64,000 bases of DNA from Maritalea porphyrae (GTDB lineage: Bacteria; Pseudomonadota; Alphaproteobacteria; Rhizobiales; Devosiaceae). Below, piece by piece: positions 37,297 to 46,301 of this stretch. The notes under the pieces were generated by a model. That model was not told where the DNA came from and ran no database searches. It was given only the letters and a program-made list of their open reading frames with translations. The stretch covers positions 2,196,306 through 2,260,305 of the forward strand of contig NZ_BSNI01000002.1 in the NCBI RefSeq assembly GCF_030159895.1, given 5' to 3'. Position 1 is the stretch's first letter, and every line of letters begins with the position of its first letter. The translations under genes were made by a program, and so were the position numbers.

Positions 37297-38193
37297 GTGA
37301 AAATATCAGATTGGGCGATCATTATCGGCATGGGGTTTATCTGGGGCGGTTCGTTCCTGTTTAACGCCATCCTTATCCGCGAATTGGGACCACTTTCAGT
37401 TTCCCTTGGCCGCGTTGGTGTGGCCGCAATTGGCTGTTGGGCCTACCTTTTGGCCACAAGGGTACAACTTCCCTCGGACTGGCGGATTTACGCGGGCCTC
37501 ACCTTGCTCGGCATCATCAATTTTTCGATTCCATTTGCACTGTTCCCATTGGCCCAAGCACACGTAAATGTCGGCGTTGCAGGAATCGTCAACGCGTTGA
37601 CACCAATCATGGTCGTGATCGTTTCGCAATTCTGGCCCGGCGGCGAAAAAGCAACGAAAGCAAAATCAATTGGTGTTGCGATTGCATTTGGTGGCGTTGC
37701 TCTGATTGCTTTGCCTGCCGTGCAATCAGGCGGGCAATCGGAATTGTGGGCAATTGGATTAATGATTCTCGCAACATTCCTTTACGGCATCGCGCTCAAC
37801 TATACGCGATCGTTCAAGCATCTAAACCCTTCCTTCATTGCCACAATAGCACTCACAGGGGCAACAATTGCGCTACTGCCATTTGTGCTAATGATTGAAG
37901 GTATGCCGCAAATCCAAAAAGCAGAATCTTGGGGCGCTTTGTTCTATATCGGCTTCATCGCCACCACATTCACGTTCTTGGTGGTGTACCGAATTTTGGA
38001 GCGGGTTGGCGCAACAAACATGTCTACAACAACATTTGTTGCCCCCATATCGGCAATAATATTGGGTTTTATCGTCTTGGGCGAAAACATCCTGCCAATT
38101 CATGTTGCAGGCATGGCCGTCATCTTCGTAGGCATTTTGGCAATAGACGGTCGACTGTTTAAGCTTTTCCAGCACGCAAAGCCGGCCGCCTAG
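37297..38193 (+). CDS. EamA/DMT-superfamily transporter
   Basis: A 298-residue integral membrane protein with about ten TM segments in two EamA repeats: IIIGMGFIWGGSFLFNAILIRELGP in repeat one and FLYGIALNYTRSFKHLNPSFIATIALTG starting repeat two, ending HVAGMAVIFVGILAIDGRLF. The family exports metabolites such as amino acids; no substrate can be deduced. It lies 99 bases after the SDR gene, and the GTG start has no strong ribosome site. Confidence 0.9.
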   Translation: MKISDWAIIIGMGFIWGGSFLFNAILIRELGPLSVSLGRVGVAAIGCWAYLLATRVQLPSDWRIYAGLTLLGIINFSIPFALFPLAQAHVNVGVAGIVNALTPIMVVIVSQFWPGGEKATKAKSIGVAIAFGGVALIALPAVQSGGQSELWAIGLMILATFLYGIALNYTRSFKHLNPSFIATIALTGATIALLPFVLMIEGMPQIQKAESWGALFYIGFIATTFTFLVVYRILERVGATNMSTTTFVAPISAIILGFIVLGENILPIHVAGMAVIFVGILAIDGRLFKLFQHAKPAA

Positions 38194-38206
38194 GCGTTAA
38201 TTCAGA

Positions 38207-38512
38207 TCACGCCGACTGCGTTTGCACCGTCACGGCCATCGGCTCAGGCGACAAGCTGTCGCCTGCTAGTTCTTTGAGGCGGGCCGCGAAAATCTTGAAA
38301 TAGTCGCGTGATTGGACGAGCGTAAGTATCTCTTGGCTTTTCCATCGGCCAATGTGGGTTCGTCTGTTGCTTTCCCGAGACTTCGAAACTATGTAGCTAA
38401 ATCCTTCCCCAATCTCGGTATCAGCATCAAGTGCCGACACAAACGTGCCGACAACATTCTCCCATTCTTTCTCATCGCCCGAATATGTGTAGTTGATAAC
38501 AATTCCATTCAA
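38207..38512 (-). CDS. Antibiotic-biosynthesis-monooxygenase-like (dimeric alpha/beta barrel) protein
   Basis: A 101-residue protein resembling the ABM-like superfamily, with VINYTYSGDEKEWENVVGTFVSALDAD, RTHIGRWKSQEIL and SRDYFKIFAARLKELAGD. I place the start at TTG 38512 because AGGAG lies 8 bases upstream and the earlier GTG (38566) adds residues unlike the family. It is the second gene of an operon with the WYL regulator (stop of that gene about 60 bases upstream). The substrate is unknown. Confidence 0.75.
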   Translation of the reverse strand: MNGIVINYTYSGDEKEWENVVGTFVSALDADTEIGEGFSYIVSKSRESNRRTHIGRWKSQEILTLVQSRDYFKIFAARLKELAGDSLSPEPMAVTVQTQSA

Positions 38513-38572
38513 TTGGCTTTCTCCTGTTCTCAACCCATGTCGTATGAAGGTCAACAAATTCGACACTTCAAT

Positions 38573-39313
38573 TTATCGTCGGGTCATCTCATCTGAAAAT
38601 GCTTTGTCGATTTGAGTTCTTCGCGGATTGCTTTGCTCTTCCTCCCACCAAAGCTTCTTGAGCGCGGCACGCGATTTGGGAATTCGTTCATTAAGCACTT
38701 CAAGTTTTGATATTCGGTCTGCGCGAAACGCTCGAAATGCTTCGCGTTGCTCACACCAACAAAGCATCAATCGCTTGAAGTCAAAATAGCCAATAGAGAT
38801 TGGCCAAACGCGCCTCGCGCTTAACCGCCCCTGTTCATCGGTGTATTCCAGCTCTACAACCCTCTCCGCTTTAAGCGCTTTGCGCAATTCGTGAGAGGAA
38901 ACATGCCCTTCATATCGCTGTTTCGTCTTAGCAGGTGCATAAAGCGATACGCCGAAAAATTCCTCACGCAACTCTTGAGGTAAGACCGCCGCAATTTTGG
39001 CAACCACATCTTTTGCTGCAAGCTGTTGATCTAAATCGCCGTGAACCTCAACCCACCGCGCACCCAGCATTAGTGTTTCCAACTCAGTTGAATTGAAAAT
39101 CAATGGCGGCAAATCCAAACCACCTTCGAGAACATAGCCAACCCCTGCCTCGCCTCGCACGGGCACATTGATCGATTCAAGTGCAACCATATCGCGATAG
39201 ATTGTGCGTTTGGCCACCTCTAACTCTTGCGCAATTTGGCCAGCAGAAACTGGCTGCCCGTTGGACCGCCGCAAGATCTGCACAATTTGTAACAACCTAT
39301 CTGCTCGGCGCAT
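38573..39313 (-). CDS. WYL-domain transcriptional regulator (YafY type)
   Basis: A 246-residue DeoR-like regulator. The N-terminal HTH (RRADRLLQIVQILRR, then SAGQIAQELEVAKRTIYRDMVALESINVPVRGEAGVGYVLEGG) is followed by a WYL domain (about 130-225) with LEYTDEQGRLSARRVWPISIGYFDFKRLMLCWCEQREAFRAFRADRISKLEVL. WYL domains sense small ligands or nucleic acids. It probably represses itself, and perhaps the divergent GST gene, through the perfect inverted repeat at 39324-39347, which begins 11 bases from its start. Confidence 0.92.
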   Translation of the reverse strand: MRRADRLLQIVQILRRSNGQPVSAGQIAQELEVAKRTIYRDMVALESINVPVRGEAGVGYVLEGGLDLPPLIFNSTELETLMLGARWVEVHGDLDQQLAAKDVVAKIAAVLPQELREEFFGVSLYAPAKTKQRYEGHVSSHELRKALKAERVVELEYTDEQGRLSARRVWPISIGYFDFKRLMLCWCEQREAFRAFRADRISKLEVLNERIPKSRAALKKLWWEEEQSNPRRTQIDKAFSDEMTRR

Positions 39314-39323
39314 TTGTTACTCC

Positions 39324-39347
39324 ATGCTGACACCACGCTGTCAGCAT
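39324..39347. promoter_or_regulatory. Probable WYL-regulator operator
   Basis: ATGCTGACA (39324-39332) and TGTCAGCAT (39339-39347) are perfect 9-bp arms around CCACGC; a further TGTCAG follows at 39350-39355. The site is between the divergent WYL and GST genes. Confidence 0.65.
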
Positions 39348-39395
39348 GATGTCAGTATTGTTCAGCCATAGCAACCCAGACAAGGAGCGATGCGA

Positions 39396-40127
39396 ATGAC
39401 CATCCAATTTTTTCAGCCACCTACCGAACAAGGCGCGCCAAACCTGAGCCCCTTCTGCACCAAACTGGATATGATCCTTCAACTATCCGGCCTAGAGTTC
39501 AGCCGCGAGTTAGTAATGGATCCACGCGAGGGCCCAAAACAGAAGGTGCCATTTATTGCTGATAGTAATAAACGTGTGGGCGACACGCAGTTTATCGAAG
39601 CTAAACTCAACGCAGACCATGGTGTAGATTTGCTAGCCCACCTATCACCAACCGACAAAGCGATTGGCCACATGATTATGGGCACAGTCGAAGAACAACT
39701 CTATTTCATTCTCGTCTATTCACGCTGGCAGGTGGAAACCAACTGGCCAATCATGGAAGAAATCTTCTTCGGTCACATGCCAGAAGAAGCAAGACAGCAA
39801 ATTGCGCCGCAGGCCCTTGATATGATGCAAAACGCATTGCGCGGACAAGGAATCGGGCGTCATTCGACCGAGGAAACCTACATACTTGGCAAACGCATAA
39901 TTGATGATCTTGCTACGATACTGGACGACAGCACCTATTTTCTGTCAGAAAAACCAACATCAATCGATGCGAGCGTTTATGGCTGTTTGATAAACCTTGT
40001 GCAGAACCCAGTCCCCACACCATTGGCAGAGCATATAGCCGGACACAAGAATCTAAGTGACTTCTTGGACAGGGTTTCAGCTCAATTCTTCCCCAATGCT
40101 AAACGATCACCGGCAGAAGCAGCCTAA
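39396..40127 (+). CDS. Glutathione S-transferase family protein
   Basis: A 243-residue GST-like protein. It has an N-terminal thioredoxin-type half (FCTKLDMILQLSGLEFSRELV, then KQKVPFIADSNKRVGDTQFIEAKL with the cis-Pro VPF) and a C-terminal helical half (SIDASVYGCLINL). It resembles the metaxin/Tom37-like or glutathione-transferase-like Faxc group. I use the second ATG (39396): GGAG is 8 bases before it but only 2 before the first. It is divergent from the WYL regulator. Confidence 0.85.
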   Translation: MTIQFFQPPTEQGAPNLSPFCTKLDMILQLSGLEFSRELVMDPREGPKQKVPFIADSNKRVGDTQFIEAKLNADHGVDLLAHLSPTDKAIGHMIMGTVEEQLYFILVYSRWQVETNWPIMEEIFFGHMPEEARQQIAPQALDMMQNALRGQGIGRHSTEETYILGKRIIDDLATILDDSTYFLSEKPTSIDASVYGCLINLVQNPVPTPLAEHIAGHKNLSDFLDRVSAQFFPNAKRSPAEAA

Positions 40128-40146
40128 AGCTCCGCAAGTTGGATTG

Positions 40147-40169
40147 GAGGTGGTGAAATGCGCCACCTC
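40147..40169. terminator. Terminator-like hairpin between GST and BLUF genes
   Basis: GAGGTGG (40147-40153) and CCACCTC (40163-40169) form a perfect 7-bp stem, 20 bases after the GST stop and 22 bases beyond the convergent BLUF stop. There is no T-run. Confidence 0.3.
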
Positions 40170-40190
40170 TCAGCATCTCGCGATACTTTG

Positions 40191-40517
40191 CTATTTGGCC
40201 ATTGAATCGAGCAACAAATCGAATTCAAGGCCGCCAACAAGCTTCATGCCCCATCCGTCAAATTCACGATGATCGATTTCTTTGCGCATCACCTCGCGCA
40301 CGCCGGTATGCCGAGGGTCAGCCATGATGGCATTCATCAGAGGGTCAACAACCGCCTCATCTCCCTCAAGCACTTGTGCAAATGTGCTACCATTGAACGC
40401 CAATGCACCTGTAATTGAGCGCTTCTCATTTTCAACAGAGGAAGCTGCTGCGATTTGATTGACCTCAGACGCCGTTACAACCGTTTTTGCGGTGCTGAAA
40501 TACAGTACTCTGATCAT
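40191..40517 (-). CDS. Stand-alone BLUF-domain blue-light photoreceptor
   Basis: A 108-residue protein consisting almost wholly of one BLUF domain, which binds FAD and responds to blue light. The key residues are visible: Y6 in VLYFST, N30 in SSVENEKRSITG, Q48 in FAQVLEG, and W89/M91 in FDGWGMK. No output domain is fused, so it should act by protein-protein contact, as in short BLUF proteins. Nothing nearby is a clear partner. Confidence 0.93.
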   Translation of the reverse strand: MIRVLYFSTAKTVVTASEVNQIAAASSVENEKRSITGALAFNGSTFAQVLEGDEAVVDPLMNAIMADPRHTGVREVMRKEIDHREFDGWGMKLVGGLEFDLLLDSMAK

Positions 40518-40656
40518 TTACCACCCTCCATCGCCAGTTGGGCGGAACACTTTAGACCTCAATCCAAAGACGCAATTCCGATAATTCGAATCGAATTCAT
40601 AGATGGATTATGAGCACGGAGATCAATTCTTCGCAAATTCTAGGCATCTATCGCGC

Positions 40657-41047
40657 TTAGCCCGCACTCGTTAAAGGGGCGGTAGGAGACGAGATATCAA
40701 TAAGCTGCCCATTTGGATCCTCAATCAACAATCTCTCTTGTCCGTAAGGCATTGCCGTTGGTCCAGACACGATTTTTGCATCAACTGCCTTAGCCGCGTC
40801 ATGGGCCAAATGCACGTTTTCAACTACGAATGTCAGTATACCTCCAGTCGCTCTTTGCGACATGTTTTCTGGCACAATTGGGTTTTGGACATTAAGGATT
40901 GCCAGCTCTATCAGCGGTCCATCGGCAGGTGTCAGAATAATGAACCAATCACTGTCAAAGTGGCGTTTCAAATCCAATATCGCGCAGTAGAAATCTGCAG
41001 TCTCACCAACATCATTTGCTAATATCGTATAAAAACGCGCGAAACAC
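40657..41047 (-). pseudogene. VOC/glyoxalase-family gene with a likely frameshift at its 5' end
   Basis: The frame ending at 40657 encodes a vicinal-oxygen-chelate domain (FYTILANDVGETADFYCAILDLKRHFDSDWF, ILTFVVENVHLAHDAAKAVDAKIVSGPTAMPYGQERLLIEDPNGQLIDI), but its 5' end has no ATG, GTG or TTG before codon 40977. A GTG at 41047, overlapping the stop of the upstream GNAT gene, reads M-F-R-A-F and then goes out of frame within five T (plus-strand A 41031-41035). With four T it would read into F-Y-T-I-L-A-N-D-V in the correct frame. So this looks like a one-base insertion, either mutation or sequencing error. The shorter TTG start would leave a truncated domain. Confidence 0.75.
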
Positions 41048-41553
41048 TATTTGTCATTATCAACCAGCTTCTTTTCCATCTTGTATTCGTAAAGTACATC
41101 TTCGGTGTAAGCATCGCGCGTTCTCGCAACGACCTCAAACCCCTGCCCCTGATAAAATCTTACTGCACGTTGGTTGGGCTCATAGACTTCCAAATATGCA
41201 TTGTGTGCATGTGGAAATGCGTCGATTGCATTAGACAGCAATCGTTTGCCAATACCTTTGCCGTGAAATGAATGGTCCAAATATAGCCTTGCAAGATGAA
41301 TTGTTCGTGGTTGCGCTTCATACATCAAAGCGTGGCCAACAATTGAACCATCGCATACCGCAACCAAGCTGCAAATGTCGTCTGCTTGTGCTTCTGCTCG
41401 CAATTTATCAAGCGTGTGCCAGCCAGCTGCTAGCTTCGTCACGCGCTCTACGCCCAAAAAGCTATCATAAGTGTTGTGCCAGATATTCAACAATGCAGTT
41501 TTTAACTCTGCAGCATCTTCAACTTGGGTAGCTCGAATGGTTGTTTTGCTCAT
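41047..41553 (-). CDS. GNAT-family N-acetyltransferase
   Basis: A 168-residue acetyltransferase with the acetyl-CoA loop in ARLYLDHSFHGKGIGKRLLSNAI and the C-terminal YLEVYEPNQRAVRFYQGQGFEVVART. Substrate unknown. It shares the pattern SLVAVCDGSIVGHALM with the next gene upstream (NLVAVSDSLIVGHTHV), so the two are diverged paralogs. It lies 16 bases after that gene and overlaps the VOC start by one base. Confidence 0.88.
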   Translation of the reverse strand: MSKTTIRATQVEDAAELKTALLNIWHNTYDSFLGVERVTKLAAGWHTLDKLRAEAQADDICSLVAVCDGSIVGHALMYEAQPRTIHLARLYLDHSFHGKGIGKRLLSNAIDAFPHAHNAYLEVYEPNQRAVRFYQGQGFEVVARTRDAYTEDVLYEYKMEKKLVDNDK

Positions 41554-41569
41554 TTAACGAACGCTATTT

Positions 41570-42067
41570 TTAAAGTGCCATCGTCATCTTAATACTTGAA
41601 GGCTCATCTGCAGGAGTGGGTTCGGGACCCGCTTCATAAAATCCAATGGATTTGTAAAAGGCAATAGCGGCGTGATTTTGTTGCAATACACCCAGCTCGA
41701 CGTGAGACGTGCCTGGAAAACACTCTATTGCCGAATTTAGAAGTGTCTCGCCAATTCCACGTCGCGCATGTGCTTTCAAAACATAAAGATAAGCGACCAG
41801 AAGCGAATTATTCTCGCGTGGCAGAACGTGCGTGTGCCCGACAATAAGGCTGTCGGAAACGGCCACCAGATTGCACGCATTCTGATCGACCAAGCGTTCT
41901 GCAAATTTTTGTGGCGTCAGCCAGGTTGAACAAATTTCGTCCAACTTTGGAGCAGAAATTATGTCCACATAAGCTTCGCGCCACGATGTTACCATCATGG
42001 CGCTAAGCTCTTGTGCATCATTTTGCTTGGCAGCGCGGATCGAAAATGGTCTTTGATCCGCACCCAT
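41570..42067 (-). CDS. GNAT-family N-acetyltransferase
   Basis: A 165-residue acetyltransferase: AYLYVLKAHARRGIGETLLNSAIECFPG carries the acetyl-CoA loop and HVELGVLQQNHAAIAFYKSIGFYE the last strands. It starts 2 bases after the gatB stop, so it belongs to the gat operon transcript. Its paralog follows. Substrate unknown. Confidence 0.88.
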   Translation of the reverse strand: MGADQRPFSIRAAKQNDAQELSAMMVTSWREAYVDIISAPKLDEICSTWLTPQKFAERLVDQNACNLVAVSDSLIVGHTHVLPRENNSLLVAYLYVLKAHARRGIGETLLNSAIECFPGTSHVELGVLQQNHAAIAFYKSIGFYEAGPEPTPADEPSSIKMTMAL

Positions 42068-42069
42068 TA

Positions 42070-43551
42070 TTAAAGCCCAAGCTTGTCCTTGAGGATTTTG
42101 TTCACCGCTTGTGGGTTGGCCTTACCTTGCGATGCTTTCATCACCTGACCAACAAACCAGCCCATCAGCTTTGGATTCTCTTGTGCTTTTGCGACCTGAT
42201 CAGGGTTTGCGGCAACAATTTCATCAACGATCTTTTCAATCGCGCCGGTGTCAGTAACCTGCTTCATGCCACGTTCTTCAACGAGCTGCGCTGGGTCACC
42301 GCCTTCTGTCCAAACAATCTCAAACAAGTCTTTGGCAATTTTGCCAGAAATGTCGCCTTTTGAGATCAAATCGACAATGCCGCCAAGCTGTTCTGCAGAA
42401 ACGGGGCTTGCAGTTACGGCCAAGTCTTCTTTGTTTAATCGGCCAAACAACTCATTGATTACCCAGTTCGCTGCCAGCTTGCCGTCACGACCTTCAGCAA
42501 CAGCTTCGTAGAATGCCGCGCTGTCGCGGTCTGCAACCAAAACATTTGCATCATATGCAGTAAGACCAAATTCCTTGATGAAACGCGCACGCTTTTCGTC
42601 TGGAAGCTCTGGAAGGTCTTTTGCCAACTCTTCGATGAATGCATCATCAAATTCTAGCGGCAACAAATCTGGCTCTGGGAAATAGCGATAATCTTGTGCA
42701 TCTTCCTTTGAGCGCATTGACCGCGTCTCACCCGTTTTGGGATCGAACAAACGTGTTTCCTGATCGATCTCCCCGCCGTCTTCCAAAATGTCAATTTGGC
42801 GACGTGCTTCATATTCAATCGCCTGCCCGGCAAAACGCACGGAATTGACGTTTTTAATTTCACACCGCGTGCCAAACTCGCCACCTGGCCGACGAACTGA
42901 TACGTTAATATCTGCACGCATGGAACCTTGCTCCATGTTGCCATCACATGTGCCCAAATAGCGCAAAATTGTGCGCAACTTGCTGATGTAAGCCTTGGCT
43001 TCATCGGACGAACGTAGATCGGGTTTAGACACGATCTCCATCAACGCCACACCGGCACGATTGAGATCGACAAAGCTCATATTTGGATGCTGATCGTGCA
43101 TTAGTTTGCCCGCATCAGTCTCAAGGTGAAGCCGCTCAACACCAATTTCAACTTCACCGTCTTCGCCCATATCGAGCAAAACCTTACCCTCCCCGACAAT
43201 CGGATCGAGATATTGAGAAATCTGATATCCAGGTGGTTGGTCGGGATAAAAGTAGTTTTTGCGGTCAAAAATAGACCGCTTATTGATCTTGGCCTTAAGC
43301 CCCAAACCCGTGCGCACAGCTTGGCGCACACATTCTTCGTTGATCACCGGCAACATGCCAGGCATCGCCGCATCAACAAAACTCACATTATTGTTGGGCG
43401 GTTGGCCAAATTCAGTAGATGAACTAGAAAACAGCTTTGATTCCGATGTTACTTGCGCGTGGACCTCAAGACCAAGCACCATTTCCCAGTCGCCTGTGGC
43501 GCCTTTGATAAATTTCTTTGGGTCCGGCGTACGTGTATCAACAAGTGTCAT
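42070..43551 (-). CDS. gatB: Asp-tRNA(Asn)/Glu-tRNA(Gln) amidotransferase subunit B
   Basis: GatB binds the mischarged tRNA and activates the aminoacyl group by phosphorylation for GatCAB. The 493-residue protein has [46 protein letters not shown], the kinase-like [18 protein letters not shown] block, [31 protein letters not shown], and the C-terminal YqeY/tail domain ending in [14 protein letters not shown]. It lies downstream of the chorismate mutase gene. Confidence 0.97.
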   Translation of the reverse strand: MTLVDTRTPDPKKFIKGATGDWEMVLGLEVHAQVTSESKLFSSSSTEFGQPPNNNVSFVDAAMPGMLPVINEECVRQAVRTGLGLKAKINKRSIFDRKNYFYPDQPPGYQISQYLDPIVGEGKVLLDMGEDGEVEIGVERLHLETDAGKLMHDQHPNMSFVDLNRAGVALMEIVSKPDLRSSDEAKAYISKLRTILRYLGTCDGNMEQGSMRADINVSVRRPGGEFGTRCEIKNVNSVRFAGQAIEYEARRQIDILEDGGEIDQETRLFDPKTGETRSMRSKEDAQDYRYFPEPDLLPLEFDDAFIEELAKDLPELPDEKRARFIKEFGLTAYDANVLVADRDSAAFYEAVAEGRDGKLAANWVINELFGRLNKEDLAVTASPVSAEQLGGIVDLISKGDISGKIAKDLFEIVWTEGGDPAQLVEERGMKQVTDTGAIEKIVDEIVAANPDQVAKAQENPKLMGWFVGQVMKASQGKANPQAVNKILKDKLGL

Positions 43552-43587
43552 ATTCTTTGCTCTTTATTGCTGCCTGTTGGCGAAGGT

Positions 43588-43908
43588 CTAGCCTTGGCTA
43601 CGGCGGGCGGCGATAACGCCTTTTTCAAAATTCACATTCCAGTCGATAAGGGTACGCCAAATCAATTCGGCCTGATCCTCATCCAATTGTTTCTCCAGCG
43701 CGCGGGCACGCACCTTTTCGATTACCGTTTCAATCCGCGCCTTATCGTAAGCTTCATGCGGGTCGGTCTTAATCGCGGCCATGCGGATGACATAGCCATG
43801 GCGCTCAGCGAACAAATTGATCAATTCTTGATCTAGTCGATCAATCTCTGAACGTACATCTTGCTTCGTTTCGCATTGTGCTGGTGTTTTCATCCGCTCA
43901 GTCATCAT
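43588..43908 (-). CDS. AroQ-class chorismate mutase
   Basis: A 106-residue stand-alone chorismate mutase (chorismate to prephenate). All-helical AroQ features: RSEIDRLDQELINLFAERHGYVIRMAAIK with the conserved Arg residues, and a C-terminal WRTLIDWNVNFEKGVI. A gene for this enzyme between gatA and gatB is common in Hyphomicrobiales. Start ATG 43908 has GGGCGGG upstream; the longer frame begins at GTG 43932 and would overlap gatA. No fusion to a dehydratase is seen. Confidence 0.9.
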   Translation of the reverse strand: MMTERMKTPAQCETKQDVRSEIDRLDQELINLFAERHGYVIRMAAIKTDPHEAYDKARIETVIEKVRARALEKQLDEDQAELIWRTLIDWNVNFEKGVIAARRSQG

Positions 43909-43922
43909 GCCCGCCCTTTTTG

Positions 43923-45407
43923 CTACCACCACTTATTGGGTGTGAAGTCCAAACCATGCGATTTCTCAATCACACGTGCTGCCGCAAACAATGTTTCTTC
44001 ATCGAACGGCTTACCGATCAACTGCAAGCCCAATGGCAAGCCCTGACCATCTTTACCAGCTGGCACCGCAATGCCTGGCAATCCGGCCATATTCACCGTC
44101 ACCGTGAAAATGTCGTTCAGGTACATTTTGATTGGATCTGACTTCATTTCCTGATCAGCCACACCAAATGCAGCAGAAGGCGTTGCTGGCGTCAAAATCG
44201 CATCAACGCCATCATTGAACACATTTTCAAAGTCACGTTTGATCAATGTGCGCACTTTTTGAGCCTGAACATAGTAGGCATCATAGTAACCAGCCGACAG
44301 CACATAGGTGCCAATCATCACACGACGTTGTACTTCACGGCCAAAGCCTTCGGCGCGCGTTAGTTCATACATCTCTGTGATGTCTTTGCCCGGAACACGC
44401 AAGCCGTATTTCACACCATCATATCGCGCGAGGTTTGAAGACGCCTCCGCAGGTGCAACAATGTAGTACGCTGGAAGCGCGTACTTGGTGTGTGGCAACG
44501 AAATATCTTTAATCGTTGCGCCCTCAGCTTTGAGCCATGCAAGACCTTCTTGCCAAAGCTTTTCGATCTCGGCTGGCATGCCGTCCATGCGATATTCTTT
44601 TGGCACACCAATGGTCAGCCCCTTAACGCCACGCTCGACAGCCGCCGCGAAATCAGGAACAGCCATATCAACAGACGTTGAGTCTTTTGGATCAAAGCCA
44701 CAGATCGAAGTGGTCATGATCGCTGCATCTTCAACGGTACGTGCAATAGGTCCCGCTTGATCAAGAGAAGAAGCAAAGGCAACAGTGCCCCAGCGCGACG
44801 CGCGACCATATGTTGGCTTGATACCAACTGTACCAGTGAAAGCAGCAGGCTGCCGGATTGACCCGCCAGTATCAGTTGCAGTTGCACCAGCGCAAAGCCA
44901 GCCAGCTACAGCAGAAGCTGAACCACCGGATGAACCACCTGGCACCAAATCAGCGTTTGAACCTTCTGCGCGCCATGGGTTAATTACTGGCCCGTAGTAT
45001 GAAGTCTCATTTGATGACCCCATCGCAAACTCGTCCATATTGAGTTTGCCAAGCATCACCGCACCGTCATTCCACAAATTCTGTGTGACCGTGCTTTCAT
45101 ATTCGGGTTTGAAGCCATCAAGAATGTGACTGGCAGCCTGTGTGTGCACACCCTTGGTGGCGAACAAGTCTTTAATGCCTAGCGGCACACCTTCCAGCGC
45201 ACCACCCTCGCCTTTTTGCAACTTCTCGTCACTCTGCGCAGCCATATCCAACGCTTGATCAGAGGTTACAGCTACATAGGCGTTCAATGCCTCAGCTTTT
45301 TCAATTGCGTATAGATAAGAGGCAGTGACTTCTTTTGAAGTGAAATCTTTTGCCTTGAGGCCCTTTGCGGTTTCCGCAAGGCTCAATCGAGTTAGATCAG
45401 TTGTCAT
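43923..45407 (-). CDS. gatA: Asp-tRNA(Asn)/Glu-tRNA(Gln) amidotransferase subunit A
   Basis: GatA is the glutaminase that supplies ammonia to GatB. The 494-residue amidase-signature protein has the catalytic triad K79 (GIKDLF), S159 (GGSSGGSAS) and S183 ([10 protein letters not shown]). The C-terminus, including [25 protein letters not shown], is complete. Its ATG overlaps the stop of a GNAT gene (ATGA), so that acetyltransferase is translationally coupled to it. Confidence 0.98.
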   Translation of the reverse strand: MTTDLTRLSLAETAKGLKAKDFTSKEVTASYLYAIEKAEALNAYVAVTSDQALDMAAQSDEKLQKGEGGALEGVPLGIKDLFATKGVHTQAASHILDGFKPEYESTVTQNLWNDGAVMLGKLNMDEFAMGSSNETSYYGPVINPWRAEGSNADLVPGGSSGGSASAVAGWLCAGATATDTGGSIRQPAAFTGTVGIKPTYGRASRWGTVAFASSLDQAGPIARTVEDAAIMTTSICGFDPKDSTSVDMAVPDFAAAVERGVKGLTIGVPKEYRMDGMPAEIEKLWQEGLAWLKAEGATIKDISLPHTKYALPAYYIVAPAEASSNLARYDGVKYGLRVPGKDITEMYELTRAEGFGREVQRRVMIGTYVLSAGYYDAYYVQAQKVRTLIKRDFENVFNDGVDAILTPATPSAAFGVADQEMKSDPIKMYLNDIFTVTVNMAGLPGIAVPAGKDGQGLPLGLQLIGKPFDEETLFAAARVIEKSHGLDFTPNKWW

Positions 45408-45898
45408 TGAAATAATTCCTCAAACCCGCCCATCACGAGTTCTTTTTCAAAAAAGGCGGAATAATCGCTCTCTGGATAATCCAGAATTGGTCCGCACTTT
45501 GTAAATCCAGCATTCTCATAAAGCCGATAGGCGCCGGCATAGCCTTCGCCAGTACCTGTTTCGAGCACCAAACGTTTATGGCCGCTAACCCGCGCTTTGT
45601 CTTGTATGGCGTTAAGCAGTCGAACACCAACGCGCTGCCCCCGAACTTCCGGTAGAGTGAACATGCGCTTCACTTCACCTAGTCCTTCGCCGTGATCTTT
45701 TAGCGCACCAATGCCCACGGCATTGCCGTCATCATCGCGTGCAACAAAAACGGTAGTTGTGTCATCCGCCATATCTTCCACGGTCATGCAGAAGTTAAAC
45801 TCGGCAGGCGCAAGCGGTTCAATATGAGCATTGAGCGCGGCAATCAAATTGCGCACATCATCTTGCAACGGAGATTCAACAAATACTGTTACGGCCAT
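45404..45898 (-). CDS. GNAT-family N-acetyltransferase between gatC and gatA
   Basis: A 164-residue acetyltransferase with [41 protein letters not shown] as the acetyl-CoA site, and [23 protein letters not shown] at the end. It starts 7 bases after gatC and overlaps the gatA start by 4 bases, so it sits squarely inside the amidotransferase operon. Substrate unknown. Confidence 0.9.
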   Translation of the reverse strand: MAVTVFVESPLQDDVRNLIAALNAHIEPLAPAEFNFCMTVEDMADDTTTVFVARDDDGNAVGIGALKDHGEGLGEVKRMFTLPEVRGQRVGVRLLNAIQDKARVSGHKRLVLETGTGEGYAGAYRLYENAGFTKCGPILDYPESDYSAFFEKELVMGGFEELFQ

Positions 45899-45905
45899 CT
45901 TTGGA

Positions 45906-46193
45906 CTACTCGACGACTTTCGGCACCATGAAGAAGTTGTCTTCGCTCAGGGGAGAGTTTGCGACAATTTTCTCTGGATATCCGCCATCGGTTACTTTGT
46001 CTTCACGACGACGCAAAGCCATCGGCGCAACCGAAGTCATCGGCTCCACCCCAGTAACGTCAACTTCAGAAAGCTGCTCAACAAATTCAAGAATGGTGTT
46101 GAGTTCGCCATTGAGCTTTTCAACATCGCCATCTTCAATTTTGATACGGGCAAGGCGCCCAATACGCTTCACTGTATCGGCATCGACCGACAT
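45906..46193 (-). CDS. gatC: Asp-tRNA(Asn)/Glu-tRNA(Gln) amidotransferase subunit C
   Basis: GatC wraps GatA and GatB and stabilises the complex. The 95-residue protein has [47 protein letters not shown], the diagnostic family stretch. It is the first gene of the minus-strand operon; promoter sequences would be in 46194-46301. Confidence 0.97.
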   Translation of the reverse strand: MSVDADTVKRIGRLARIKIEDGDVEKLNGELNTILEFVEQLSEVDVTGVEPMTSVAPMALRRREDKVTDGGYPEKIVANSPLSEDNFFMVPKVVE

Positions 46194-46301
46194 ATGAGAC
46201 TCCTCAATAAATCAGGAAAGGTTCCCGCGCTTTTAGCAATGCCAATAAGGCCTGACAACCAAAAGCACGCGGTTTTTGTACTCATTTGACGCAAAAGTGC
46301 A

